Source: Pleurotus ostreatus/Saccharomyces cerevisiae fusant (Eukaryota > Opisthokonta). From it: a stretch of 17,415 nt of DNA. Every line of letters starts with the position of its first letter. Position 1 is the first letter of the stretch. A program made the position numbers and the translations under genes. The DNA is taken from positions 1-17,415 of the forward strand of contig JAMQCK010000704.1 in the NCBI GenBank assembly GCA_024196135.1, given 5' to 3'. Under the pieces are notes generated by a model, which ran no database searches, had not been told where the DNA came from, and was given only the letters and a program-made list of their open reading frames with translations. This document shows, piece after piece, positions 8,659 through 17,415 of this stretch.

Positions 8659-11183
8659 TCAGTTCGCGAGCTGGATACTGCGCTTCTTCTTGCAGACTTC
8701 CTCAGCTTCTCCCTCCCTCTTCCGCTTCCGCATCGACTCAGCATCAAGCGCTTCTGCAGTAGCATTCAAGTTGTTCTCTTGCGCTGCATCCATTCCCTTA
8801 TCCAGCACCGCTTCCGCGGTAGACGAATCGACAGCGGTGGCTGGCCCATCTGCGGTGATGACAGGCGCATCTTCAGCAATGATAGGACCATCCTTCGCGA
8901 TGCACGGCGTCGGCGCCTCCTCCTCGCCTTCGATCTTGCCCGTCACGAAGTCGATGTCCGCGATCTGGACCAACGAGTCCGAGTTCTTGACGAAGTAATC
9001 GCTGATCTCCATGAAAGCATCCCGCGCTTCATCCCAGAGGCCCTTATGATCCTCGAAGACAGCCAGCGCAAGGCGCCGCACGACCCTTTTCGGATCGAAC
9101 GCCATGCGTTGCTGTATCTCCTCCTCCGTCATCCTCTCCGCCTCGATGGCGAAGTAGGTTCTCCTCAAACTCTCTAGCACGCCAGCCAGCTTCAGCATTA
9201 CCGTCCCGGGCCCGTAAAGCTGCTCTATATGCTCGCGGAACGGCCAGAATATATCACCAGCGAACAAAACGAAGAGCTCCCGATCCCTCGTGCCCGCGGT
9301 GAAGATGCTCTCTCTGTAGGTCAAGATCTCCTCTAGGTAGCCGCGCATGGTCTCCCAGGGCGTGTCTCGGAGGACGCGGCGGCTGCAGCGGTGGTAGATG
9401 AAGTTGATGGCGAGCCAGAGGGCGGACTCGAGGTCGTGCAGGGGATTGGGGACGAAGTATTGGAAGACGACGAGGTGCTTCCATTCGTTTGGGTCGCCGA
9501 GGAAGATGTGGCGGCGCGACTGGACTTCGATGGCCATGAACTTTCGGGTGCCCTGAGAGAGTTTTAGCAAGCGGAGCGCGAGCCATATAACAAGACATAC
9601 TACTGAGAAATCTTCCTTCGCCACTTTGTCGTACGCGACAGCAAGCTCGAGGTCGGCGAGCTTGGTGATGTACCGTTCTGACAGCTCGGTAGCTTGCGCA
9701 TCGATACAGTGCAGCATGACGTTGCCCGGGCTTATATCGCGGTGCAGATAGCCTGCACGGCGCAGCCTGTCCAGGACTGCATGAACATCCGTCAGTTGGG
9801 ATGGGAAGACCGATGCCATGAAGCACCCACCAAAAATAAGCTGGGATAGCCCAAAGAAAAAAGCGGCCGGGTCCTGCACTTGATATAAGGTCTCGCAGTG
9901 CTCCTTGCAGACGGTGCGGAAGCGCCTGCGATATCGGAGGTGTGGCAGTGCTTTTGTTTGGCTCGTATCGCAACCCTTGTACGCGACAGCGCCGTCTGCG
10001 AGGATAGTCATGAAGTGTTTTCGCACTGCGATGAACTCTTCCTCCGGCAAGGCTTTCTCCAGCGCGCCGAGGATCTCGTCTTGGCACTCCGCCTCCTGAG
10101 ACGAGTACTCATCCTCGAAGCGCCAGTAGTCCTGAACGACGTGGAAGGGTCCGTTCTCGACGCCGCATTCGACGACCTTGTAGACGCGCATTGCTCGGCC
10201 GTAAATTCTCGCTCTCCAGTCCTCGTATTCTATCGAGATGGATCGATATTTGTGATGCGTTCCATCGCGGTGGACGACGTCGAATTGATAGTGGACCAGA
10301 CCGTCCACGACGACACGATGGATAGTAGGGTCGACTCCGAGCTGAAAGAGAGTGGCGAAGGACGAGAACAAGATGAGCTGAATGAACTCCTCTGGGTTCT
10401 GAGGTGACGTCAGCGATGGGGAGCGTGGCTGAGAAACACCTCCTCACCTTGTCAATGTCGAAAGGCTCAGTTACCACCGAATGCGCCCGCGTGTGGTACC
10501 AAATCTTCGCACTCCGCTCCTCGAAGGTGATTGAGAAGTGTCCCGTCCGCCGAAGGTCGTTGAAAAACATATGCTCAGCCGAATTGAGAAGTAAGTACTC
10601 GCTCTGAAGGTAGTAGACCGTCAGTGGCGCGGCGTGGTCCTTCATGTGCACCACGTACATGATCATACCCCGAGTAGGGGTCCCAGCACCGGAGTTCCCA
10701 CGTAACACCCACATCAGCCGTATATATCGTCGCAGACTCGCCTGGCACAGTGGCCGTAGAGTTCCCCGCGGTCCCCGGCGCCGCTTCGCGCGTGTAGGAG
10801 GGCCCGGCGAGGTAGTTCACCGCGTCAACGCAAAACTTCGTGCCCGGGCCCTCCTCCGTGGTCTGGCATTCAGGAAGGAAGAGGAAGTTGGTGGTCTTCT
10901 TCTCTGAGGAGAACAGGACAGGACAAACTTCCGCCGCTGCGGAGAGCACGTCGCTTAAGAGGTCCTTCATGGTTCTGAAGTCGGTACCGCCTTGCGTATG
11001 AGTCTTGAGCGACGTCCATTGACCAGTGCGAGGATCAAGATTGTTGCGTTTGCGGTGTGTATCTATCATACGCGCCATGGTCCTCGGCGTGACGCGCTTG
11101 TATCCGTTTGGTTCGATGAAGGCCTGGTAGAACTCGAGCACGCTACATTTGTGCTTGTCGTCTGGACGCGCGATTATGTGCAT
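8659..11183 (-). CDS. FunK1-type fungal protein kinase
   Basis: Exons are 11183..10659, 10603..10448, 10398..9831, 9776..9601 and 9552..8659, giving 772 aa. Introns are 55, 49, 54 and 48 nt with GTACGT, GTGAGG, GTGGGT and GTATGT donors; two have a perfect CTGAC branch. Kinase features: an N-lobe-like FunK1 region (SEYLLLNSAEHMFFNDLRR, then ITFEERSAKIWYHTRAHSVV); the catalytic loop HRDISPGN with Asp430; DLE in place of DFG (Asp458), as is usual in FunK1; then GTRKFMAIEV at 476-485 and HDLESALWLAIN. The C-terminal extension is rich in Ala, Asp and Glu and ends with basic clusters MRKRKRE and KKKRS, a likely nuclear localisation signal. FunK1 proteins are abundant in mushroom-forming fungi, and their substrates are mostly unknown. 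The ATG at 11183 has an A at -3. The model relies on manual splicing; the 54-nt intron is in frame and could be retained. Confidence 0.88.
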
Positions 11184-11777
11184 GGTTTGCCTAGTGCGTG
11201 TGAGGAAAAATCGTTCTGTGGGATGTCGGCACGATGCCTCTCGTGTTCCGAATAAGAGCGCCCTATGGTTGACTCGGATTCGGAAGCGACTGACTGCGGC
11301 GTGCAGGAGTGTGCTGAGTCAAGGCTGAGCAGTACAAGCGGCCAATGATGTAGTGAAAGTTTCGATGTGCACTGGAACTCGATGGAGTGCGCTCGCTTGT
11401 CTGGGATGATGGTCGGTCAAGAGAGAATGCGAGCTCGGGTCTTTAGTATGAGGATCACGGAACATGCCGATTGCCGTGCGTCACAACTCAACGATGACTC
11501 ATAGTTGAATCATGCTACTGTACAGTCGCCTCGACTTTGCAGGGGGTTAATCGGTTGAGTTTAACGAGATGTACAAGACCGTTGAAGTCATGGCGCTGAC
11601 AGAGAAGGTGAATAAGTTATGCTACATACACTCATCGCTCTAGTATTATAGGAACATGAAACCTGCTCTACATAGTTATCTACTCGCTCGTCAACCCATT
11701 AGTTCTATAGTATATCCCATTAGTCGTACTATGTGCGTGTCCTCGTTATACATTCACCGCTTCGATGTAAGAAGCCT
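11184..11777. promoter_or_regulatory. Intergenic: kinase promoter and 3' flank of the GT90 gene
   Basis: Both neighbours are on the minus strand, so the left part is the kinase upstream region and the right part the GT90 3' flank. It is relatively AT-rich at about 11500-11760 and has a short direct repeat (CCCATTAGT at about 11696 and 11725). I see no gene, RNA or mobile element. Confidence 0.45.
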
Positions 11778-13944
11778 CTACTCAGTCCCCGGCCCATGGT
11801 ACGACATCGCGTCCCGGTCGACGCTCATCAGGCGTGCGTATTCTAGTAGCGAGCTGGGCGAGCGCGTCAGGATGGCCAGCACACGAATGAAGGGAGATGA
11901 GTGCACTCACCGAATGAAGTACGCTTGAAGGTCTTCTATCCTCCAGTATTCCTTGCTCCATTTCCGGCCCTGAACGGCAATCTTGCGCGCGAGGTTATCG
12001 TGCGCACCGACGCCATTCTCGTCGCCGCGGAAGAATACAAGCGCATCGTACAGGTCGCTATAGTCCATCTGGACCGGGACGTAGTGCAGCCAGGGCTGTA
12101 TGCGGTCGGTATACCTGCAAATGTATTGGTCTCGTCGTCCCAGAAAAAAAAACATCAAACTCACCACTCCGGATACACCGTCGCCTTAAAGATCACCGAA
12201 TTCGCCAACATCAACCGCTTGAACCTCCCACTCCACGCATTCCCATCCACATCCATCACATACTTGTAGTTCGCCGACTCCGCCAGCGTCTGGAAGCTCC
12301 TGAACTCGAAGTTCTCCTCGATGGCGTCGCAGATGCGCTGCGTCGTGCACTGGTGCGCGCGCCCCGCGAACGCGACGTCCATCAGCTTCGGGTTCAGCGC
12401 GCCCGACCAGTGCGGCTTGGGCTGCCCCACGCGCTCGCCGGGCGCGCGCGACTCGAGCACGGACAGAACGGACGAGTTGTCGTTCGTCAGCCCCACCATC
12501 CGCAACCGATGGTTCTTCTCCCAATGGAACACCGGATCGTGCAGCATCCCCGTCGTCGACCCGCGCCACAACAGCCGGTTATCAGTCTTCTCCTCCCACT
12601 CCGGCTCGCCCGGGATATCCTCGATCCAATCATAGGGCGCGGGCATGCGGATGTCGTGGTGGATCGTGGTCGCGGCGTACGCGAACTGCGCGACCATGAC
12701 GGGCTGCGGGTTGGGTCCCGCTTCGTGGGAGACGAACTGGCCGTGGTGGTGGAAGAGGTAGGTGTGCTGGCAGGGGGACATGCTCTTGTAGTGGTCGTGG
12801 ATGAAGGACTTGCCCGTGCGGGGTGGGGGGTCGCGGTTGAGGTCGATGGGGTAGTGGCGTCCGGGGGAGGAGGGGTGGCAGGCGGTGGGCCAGCCAACGC
12901 CATTCTTGACGGGCGGGAGTTCGTGGCGGCGGAGATCTGGAGGATTTGTGAATATCAAAAAGCGGCAAAATGAACTGTTGAACTACGTACAGGTCTTATG
13001 CCGCGCAGCCTCGCGCAAAGCCCGCCGATGGTCGTAATCTGTATGTCGTTGTGGCGCGTCGTGGGGCGACACCATGATGGAGAAGTCTTGCGGGAGGTAA
13101 TCCTCTACCGCCTGCAGCATGTCAAGTACAGGGACGACGGACGCAATAAGGTGCTCGTTCCCTGGCATGAATTCCTTGCGAACGACATCGATATGTCCCA
13201 TCCGATTTCGGCCAAGCGCGAACCAGTCGTCGGGGTATTCGTCCTGCGCTTTCTCTTGCATTGCGATGAGGTCTGGAGGGTATACACCCCACATGTGCTC
13301 GTAATCCCAGTAAATCTGGTCGTACTCGTCGGGAAGCTTGATGTCGTGCTTCTGTACGAAGTCCCACCTATTCGTGATAAGCATGCGCTCTTGAACCAGA
13401 TGGAATGAACACACCAAACATCGAATCCCTTCGGTGGATTCCTCTTATATCGCCGCCTGTACTCCCTCACGGCCTGCTCCAGCGTGCGGCTGGCGCGCGC
13501 CTGCTTCCTCTTCCACTGCTTCTCCGCCCGCTCCATCAACTCGTATATCGGGTGCGCGCCCATCGGGTTCACCTCCACCAGCCCATTCTGCTGGTACTTG
13601 TGCTTCCCCGTCGCAGGCAGCCCGCCGTTCTCCGCCTTCAGCTTGTCATACCTCCCCCGTATCCTCCGCCGCGGTGCTGGCGATTGCTGCTGCCCGCGCG
13701 CGTACGATGTGATCCTACGCACGGTCGAAGCTGCAGTCTCGCGGAGCCTGCGGCTGTGTGTGATGGGGGCGTCGCCATGGTCGATGTGTGACCCCAGGAA
13801 GAAGGTGAGGAGGGTGTAGATGCTTGCGACAACAAGAACCACGCGCAGCACGCGCCGCGTCTTGGGCGCGCCGAGTAAGCGCACGAATCGCTGCGCGCGC
13901 CTGATCATCGCAGGCGGGACGATACGGCGGAGGAGGAGGGGCAT
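11778..13944 (-). CDS. GT90 / CAP10-type glycosyltransferase, type II membrane protein
   Basis: Exons are 13944..13415, 13367..12991, 12936..12165, 12114..11911 and 11853..11778, giving 652 aa. Introns are 47, 54, 50 and 57 nt and all phases agree. An N-terminal signal anchor (residues about 32-51, VLRVVLVVASIYTLLTFFLG) follows a basic cytosolic tail, as in Golgi type II enzymes. A basic stem region leads to the CAP10 domain: GFDVWWDFVQKHDIKLPDEYDQ, WRGSTTG at 426-432, DVDGNAWSGRFKRLM from 531, VYPEWYTDRIQPWLHYVPVQ, YSDLYDALVFFRGDENGVG and the end motif SLLEYARLM. CAP10 of Cryptococcus and related GT90 enzymes act in glycan assembly; some transfer xylose or glucose. The donor and acceptor of this enzyme cannot be told from sequence. 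The last exon encodes only 25 codons, including the stop. Confidence 0.92.
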
Positions 13945-14727
13945 CTTTCGCTGCTATCGCGCGCCTTTTGTACTTCCGCGTCCTCGCCCTTTTTTGCGCG
14001 AATTTTCTGCGCGCGGTTGGTATTGGCTGGCTGAGCGCCCAGGACGAGACGTGCATTCCATTCCGGATGCCCGAGGCACCGCGATCGCACAGAGAAAACG
14101 TGGAACATTCAAGGTTGGACAGCACCGGCTCCTAAACGGAAGCGATTTGGGCAGGCGCTACACCCGGCATGGAAGTCTTGGTCGCGTCTTCTCTTCGATA
14201 CAGCCGGCGCTAGGAGAGACATTGGACGCTCCATAACGACAAGCGACCGTGGGTCTCGGGATGGACTTGGAGGGGGAGGAAAGGCGAAGTTGGAGATGAG
14301 AGCACCACCGGGAGTGCGGAGATGGTGGCGCGCCGATCGCTGTCGATCAGGGCCATATAATTAATTGCTTCACACGATCACGGGCAAGGGCGAAGTTGAA
14401 CATCCGAATCGGTTTCTGTGTTGTTGATGGTCGAGACCGTCACCGGTAGCAATGACAGACGTGTAGCTCGTTGTGCAAGAAAGACTTGAGAAAGACAGTC
14501 ATCTGCAGACAATGGTTAGCATCCCATTCAAGCCTGACTTGCCGAGTGGAATCGGAGGCTTGAAGGAAGCCACACAGCAACCTGTACGTATGCGCCCGGG
14601 GTTGAATGGCACAATATCTAGTAGTGAGTACACAGGAACGGATAGGCTACGCGCGTTGAGGCTGCCGTGATGGTCAATAAATACAGTAGATCAAGCCCTC
14701 CCCTCCCACAATGCGAAGCCCACCCTG
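13945..14727. promoter_or_regulatory. Intergenic: GT90 promoter and 3' flank of the transporter
   Basis: A CCAAT box on the minus strand (14022..14026) lies about 80 bp upstream of the GT90 start codon, a normal distance for a fungal promoter. The rest, up to the transporter stop codon at 14728, shows short random open frames and no recognisable gene, repeat or RNA. Confidence 0.4.
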
Positions 14728-16660
14728 CTATGCCCCTCCCAACTCAACCTGTTCACTTCTCCTCTCCCTTGCCAGACTTCCTCTTGTCAAGCTCTCCCTC
14801 GTCCCTCTTGTCAGACTTTCCCTCCCTCTTGTCAGGCTCTCTCGCCCCCTCGTCAAGCTCTGCCTCGTTCTCGTCATACCCGCACTCGCCCGACTCCCAC
14901 TCCTCCCGCCCACACTTCTCCTCCCCACACTCCTCCTACTCACACTTCCATCTATCCTTCCACCATCACCACCACCGATCAACCCCTCCTCCTCCCCGAC
15001 ATACCACACGGTGTGCTCCTTTTCCTGCACGCGCGCGTCATCGACGCCCATGGCGACGAAGCTCGCGAGGACGAGGACCGCGCCGAGGATGACCTGTATG
15101 CGGACCGCGCGCCCGAGGATGAGGTCGCCGACGACGGCGAGGGGGATGGTCAGGCTGAGGCCGACGGTGACGACGAGCGGGGTGGTCTTGAGCATGGCGA
15201 GGACGTAGATGTAGTCGGAGGAGAGGGTGATGGCCATCTGGAGGATAAGTCAGTCAAGTCGAGCGAGTAGAAGTGTAGGCGATTATGCGCCCGATGAAGG
15301 CATGATGCGAAGTAAGTAAGAAAAAGCAACTCACATTAGCCAAAATTGCCCCCACTGCTGACCCCGTATGCGGAAACTCGAACGGCTCTGCGCCCGTAAA
15401 GTGCAGAATGACGGCTACGGGCCACAACGTAACAATGTTGAACAGGCCCACGAAGCCGAAGAACAGCTGCATGTCGATCCGCGACTCGGCGCCGATGCGT
15501 ACTTTCAGCAGCGTCACGTAGAGCGCGTAGAACAGGGCGGACAGCAGCGCGAGCGTGTCGCCGAGCATGGGCCGCGGCGCGTGCTCGGCGGCGCCGGAGC
15601 GCTGGTCGGAGAGGGAGACGAGGACGACGCCGGAGAAACTAGGTGTGTGGGATGGTGAGCGGATGAGCGTAAGATGGGAACGTCCTAACCTAGTGAATAC
15701 GGCGCCGAGTTTAGCGTACGTCAAGATCTCGACCTGGAATATGCGCCCTATACCGAGGGTGAAGAAACCTACACCCGGTTCAGTCTCATCCAGTCTCGTG
15801 CATTTACTCGGCTACGCACCGCTCATACTCGACAGGATCGTCGTGCTGGCCACACTCGTGTAGTCCAACGACGCATTCACCGCCCAATTCGCCACGAACC
15901 TAACCCAGTCAAGTCAGCCCTCTCCATAAGCTCCGTCCGGCCCAGCTGAAAGCCCTCACCAGAAGAAGCAGAACACAGACGCCAGCTTGGCCGTCTCCTG
16001 CGTAGTCAATGGCGGCAGAATGTCCTCGTCTAGGACCACATGCGGCTCTGGGTGCGTGAAATGGGGGTGCGGGCGCCCCTGCGTGGGTTTAGCGAGCTTG
16101 AGATGGTGAGCGCGGATAGGGAGGAGGGCGCGGGACATACATCGTCGTCGAGGACCCGGGTGTCGTCGGCTGCGAGGGGCTGGTATGCGTCGGCTTCTCT
16201 TGTTCTGGGATGGTGTAAGGGTTTGGAAGAGACAAGCGAACGATGGAAGCGCACCTCTCGAGGTCCTCCTTGAGTACATCCTTCCACCGCCACTGGATCG
16301 GCTTGCCTGCCAGCACTCTTCGCACGAGTGAGGGGAGGAGGTACAGCGCGAACGAGGCCGTATTCAGGTATGTCACCCTACACACTAGCCGTCAGCACCC
16401 TCCCAGCACTCAGAAAACGCACACCAACGCACATAAACGGCTTCTCGAACCCATCCTCAAACAGGCCCTATGCACCAATCGTTGAGCCTCACAGCGCCAC
16501 ACCTAGGCAGCACACGATCAAGCACCTGCGTGACAAAGTTGCTGCTCGTCCAGAGGAAGACGACGACGAGCAGGAGCAGGATGCCGATTATGTAGTCCCG
16601 CTTCTTCAGGTATGCCGTCGGGGGAGGGGGCGATGCTGATCGCGACCGCAGGCCGTCCAT
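14728..16660 (-). CDS. Multi-pass transporter of the drug/metabolite (EamA, SLC35F5/YML018C-like) class
   Basis: Nine exons: 16660..16526, 16467..16433, 16377..16255, 16204..16141, 16078..15960, 15899..15820, 15768..15690, 15638..15335 and 15237..14728, giving 482 aa. Eight introns of 50-97 nt all keep phase. TM1 is IIGILLLLVVVFLWTSSNFV (about 24-43); then LFEDGFEKPFMVTYLNTASF, a very typical SLC35F/YML018C signature; a hydrophilic loop (about 90-150); TASTTILSS-like (here TSVASTTILSSMSGFFTLGI), FSGVVLVSLSD, and further helices ending in VILGAVLVLASFVAMG near residue 377. About ten TM segments are expected. Yeast YML018C is a vacuolar membrane protein of unknown substrate. The acceptor of the third intron has two in-frame choices; I used CCCAG. 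The tail after the last helix (about 105 residues) is Gly/Ser/Arg-rich with a repeat and has no recognised domain. Confidence 0.88.
14770..14862 (-). repeat. Tandem repeat encoding a SLTRGRE-type tail in the transporter
   Basis: Four to five units of about 21 bp encode SLTRGRE, SLTRGRE, SLTRGTRE and SLTRGSLARE-like segments at about residues 439-469, in the cytosolic-looking C-terminal tail of the transporter. Arg residues flank Ser/Thr, so the units resemble basophilic kinase sites. The plus strand of this stretch is a CTC/CTT-rich pyrimidine tract. Confidence 0.75.
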
Positions 16661-17135
16661 CGCGATGCGCTGCTAGCTGTCCTGTGAGAGGTATGAGGAA
16701 AGCTATAGGGAGCGCCCGTCGACTTTGCTCGCTGGAGGTGGGGGACGGGAGCAGAGTGCGTTATATGAAGCTCGGAGGCTGCATGGGCGCCTGATGCCGG
16801 TTTGGAAACGAGCACGCAAGCGGAACGCAACTCAGCGAACGCCGATAGCGGCCTCTCCGCGTTATCTTATCGCGGCCCGAGCGGGGAGCCCCGCAATCAT
16901 CCCACGATCGACCTTCATGTTCGACTTCGCCCTCGACTTTCAACTTCTAAGCCAATCTCACAACCCTGCTCAAGAATAGCTGGACCCTCGTCAAGTGGGA
17001 GAATATAGACAATGTTGGAAGATTCAAGTCACAAGCATCCATACTCAACTAGGCCGAAGGTTTGCGGTCAGACGCATGAGGATAAATCGTGCATTTTCTA
17101 CTCTACAGGATCCTCGGAGAAGCCACGACCTACAC
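16661..17135. promoter_or_regulatory. Intergenic: transporter promoter and 3' flank of the right-edge gene
   Basis: A TATA-like CATATAA on the minus strand (16761..16767) lies about 100 bp upstream of the transporter ATG and could be its TATA box. The rest is low in recognisable signal: no gene, RNA or repeat seen. Confidence 0.35.
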
Positions 17136-17415
17136 CTACGGGTTGGTAGTGAAGCGTGGGCTCCTACAAGTCGCAACTTGAGAGCCAGTGCAAGCCCGTT
17201 TCGTGGCGGTGCGCTTCCTGCTGGCCGAGTCCAGGTCGTCCAGCTTTCGCTTGCCCTGCGTCTTGCGAGGGACTTGCTCGCAAGGAGCATCGATACCCTT
17301 GAGCGAAGGTCACACGGCATTTTCCGACGTTGGGTCCTCCTTAGCGTCTTCAACGATCTCGCCGCCAGTATGGTCGACGGCGAAGAGCGCGACGAAAGGA
17401 CTGGGAGCCCCAGCG
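17136..17415 (-). CDS. C-terminal end of a minus-strand gene, possibly another FunK1 kinase
   Basis: The frame enters from the right edge (first whole codon at 17414) and stops at 17136..17138. Upstream part: AGAPSPFVALFAVDHTGGEI and an acidic VEDAKEDPTSENA; downstream part: GKRKLDDLDSASRKRTATKR and a short tail. An in-frame TGA at 17310..17312 separates them. The simplest solution is a 60-nt intron 17256..17315 (donor GTGTGA, acceptor ACGCAG), which keeps the frame and joins SENA to GKRKLDD, although no good branch point is visible. A FunK1 tail is suggested only by the acidic linker followed by basic KRK clusters, as in the kinase at 8659..11183; many nuclear proteins look alike here. A real nonsense mutation in a pseudogene remains possible. 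Confidence 0.45.

Noticed and set aside
10636..10708. Alternative 73-nt intron in the kinase (donor GTGGGT, acceptor AAG)
   Set aside because: The 55-nt intron 10604..10658 has a GTACGT donor, CTGAC branch and CAG acceptor, and leaves a better FunK1-like joined protein.
12353..12973. Plus-strand open frame of 206 codons opposite the GT90 gene
   Set aside because: It mirrors the conserved CAP10-domain exon; composition is Val/Arg/Gly-rich and has no motif of its own.
17298..17315. An 18-nt intron removing the in-frame TGA
   Set aside because: It is far below the minimum intron size seen anywhere in the window (47 nt); the 60-nt intron is more plausible.

Overview
The window reads as nuclear DNA of a filamentous basidiomycete, most likely an Agaricomycete. 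The genes are GC-rich and cut by many short introns (mostly 47-62 nt) with GTRNGT-type donors, CTRAY-like branch points and YAG acceptors. One gene is a FunK1-type protein kinase, a family expanded in mushroom-forming fungi. There are no bacterial operons, ribosome binding sites, CRISPR arrays, tRNAs or rRNAs. All gene models were built by hand from reading frames and splice signals; no database search was possible.

Layout, left to right: (1) the N-terminal half of an SGT2-like TPR co-chaperone on the minus strand, cut by the left edge; (2) divergently, PRP19 on the plus strand (3 exons, 508 aa); (3) an unrecognised 832-aa, 4-exon minus-strand protein with in-frame tandem repeats, a leucine-heptad segment and an acidic C-terminal tract; (4) a divergent promoter region holding a roughly 263-bp element with 41-42 bp terminal inverted repeats; (5) SLX9 on the plus strand (5 exons), whose first coding exon is only the ATG; (6) a 1.2-kb convergent intergenic region with a GC-rich block that may be transposon or LTR debris; (7) a FunK1 kinase on the minus strand (5 exons, 772 aa); (8) a GT90/CAP10-type glycosyltransferase on the minus strand (5 exons, 652 aa); (9) a 9-exon membrane transporter of the drug/metabolite (EamA/SLC35F-like) class on the minus strand, with a repeated Ser/Arg-rich tail; (10) the C-terminal end of another minus-strand gene at the right edge, with a basic KRK tail like the kinase's.

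The left half is mostly conserved housekeeping: tail-anchored protein targeting, splicing/ubiquitin ligation and 40S ribosome biogenesis. The right half is more lineage-specific: FunK1 kinase, GT90 transferase and transporter. The GT90 enzyme and the transporter are neighbours on one strand and could both serve the secretory pathway or glycans, but nothing in the sequence proves a link. No obvious new multi-gene system is present. The observations most worth checking are the inverted-repeat element in the shared promoter, the ATG-only exon of SLX9, the repeat-built unknown protein and the hairpin-like tandem array inside its third intron.
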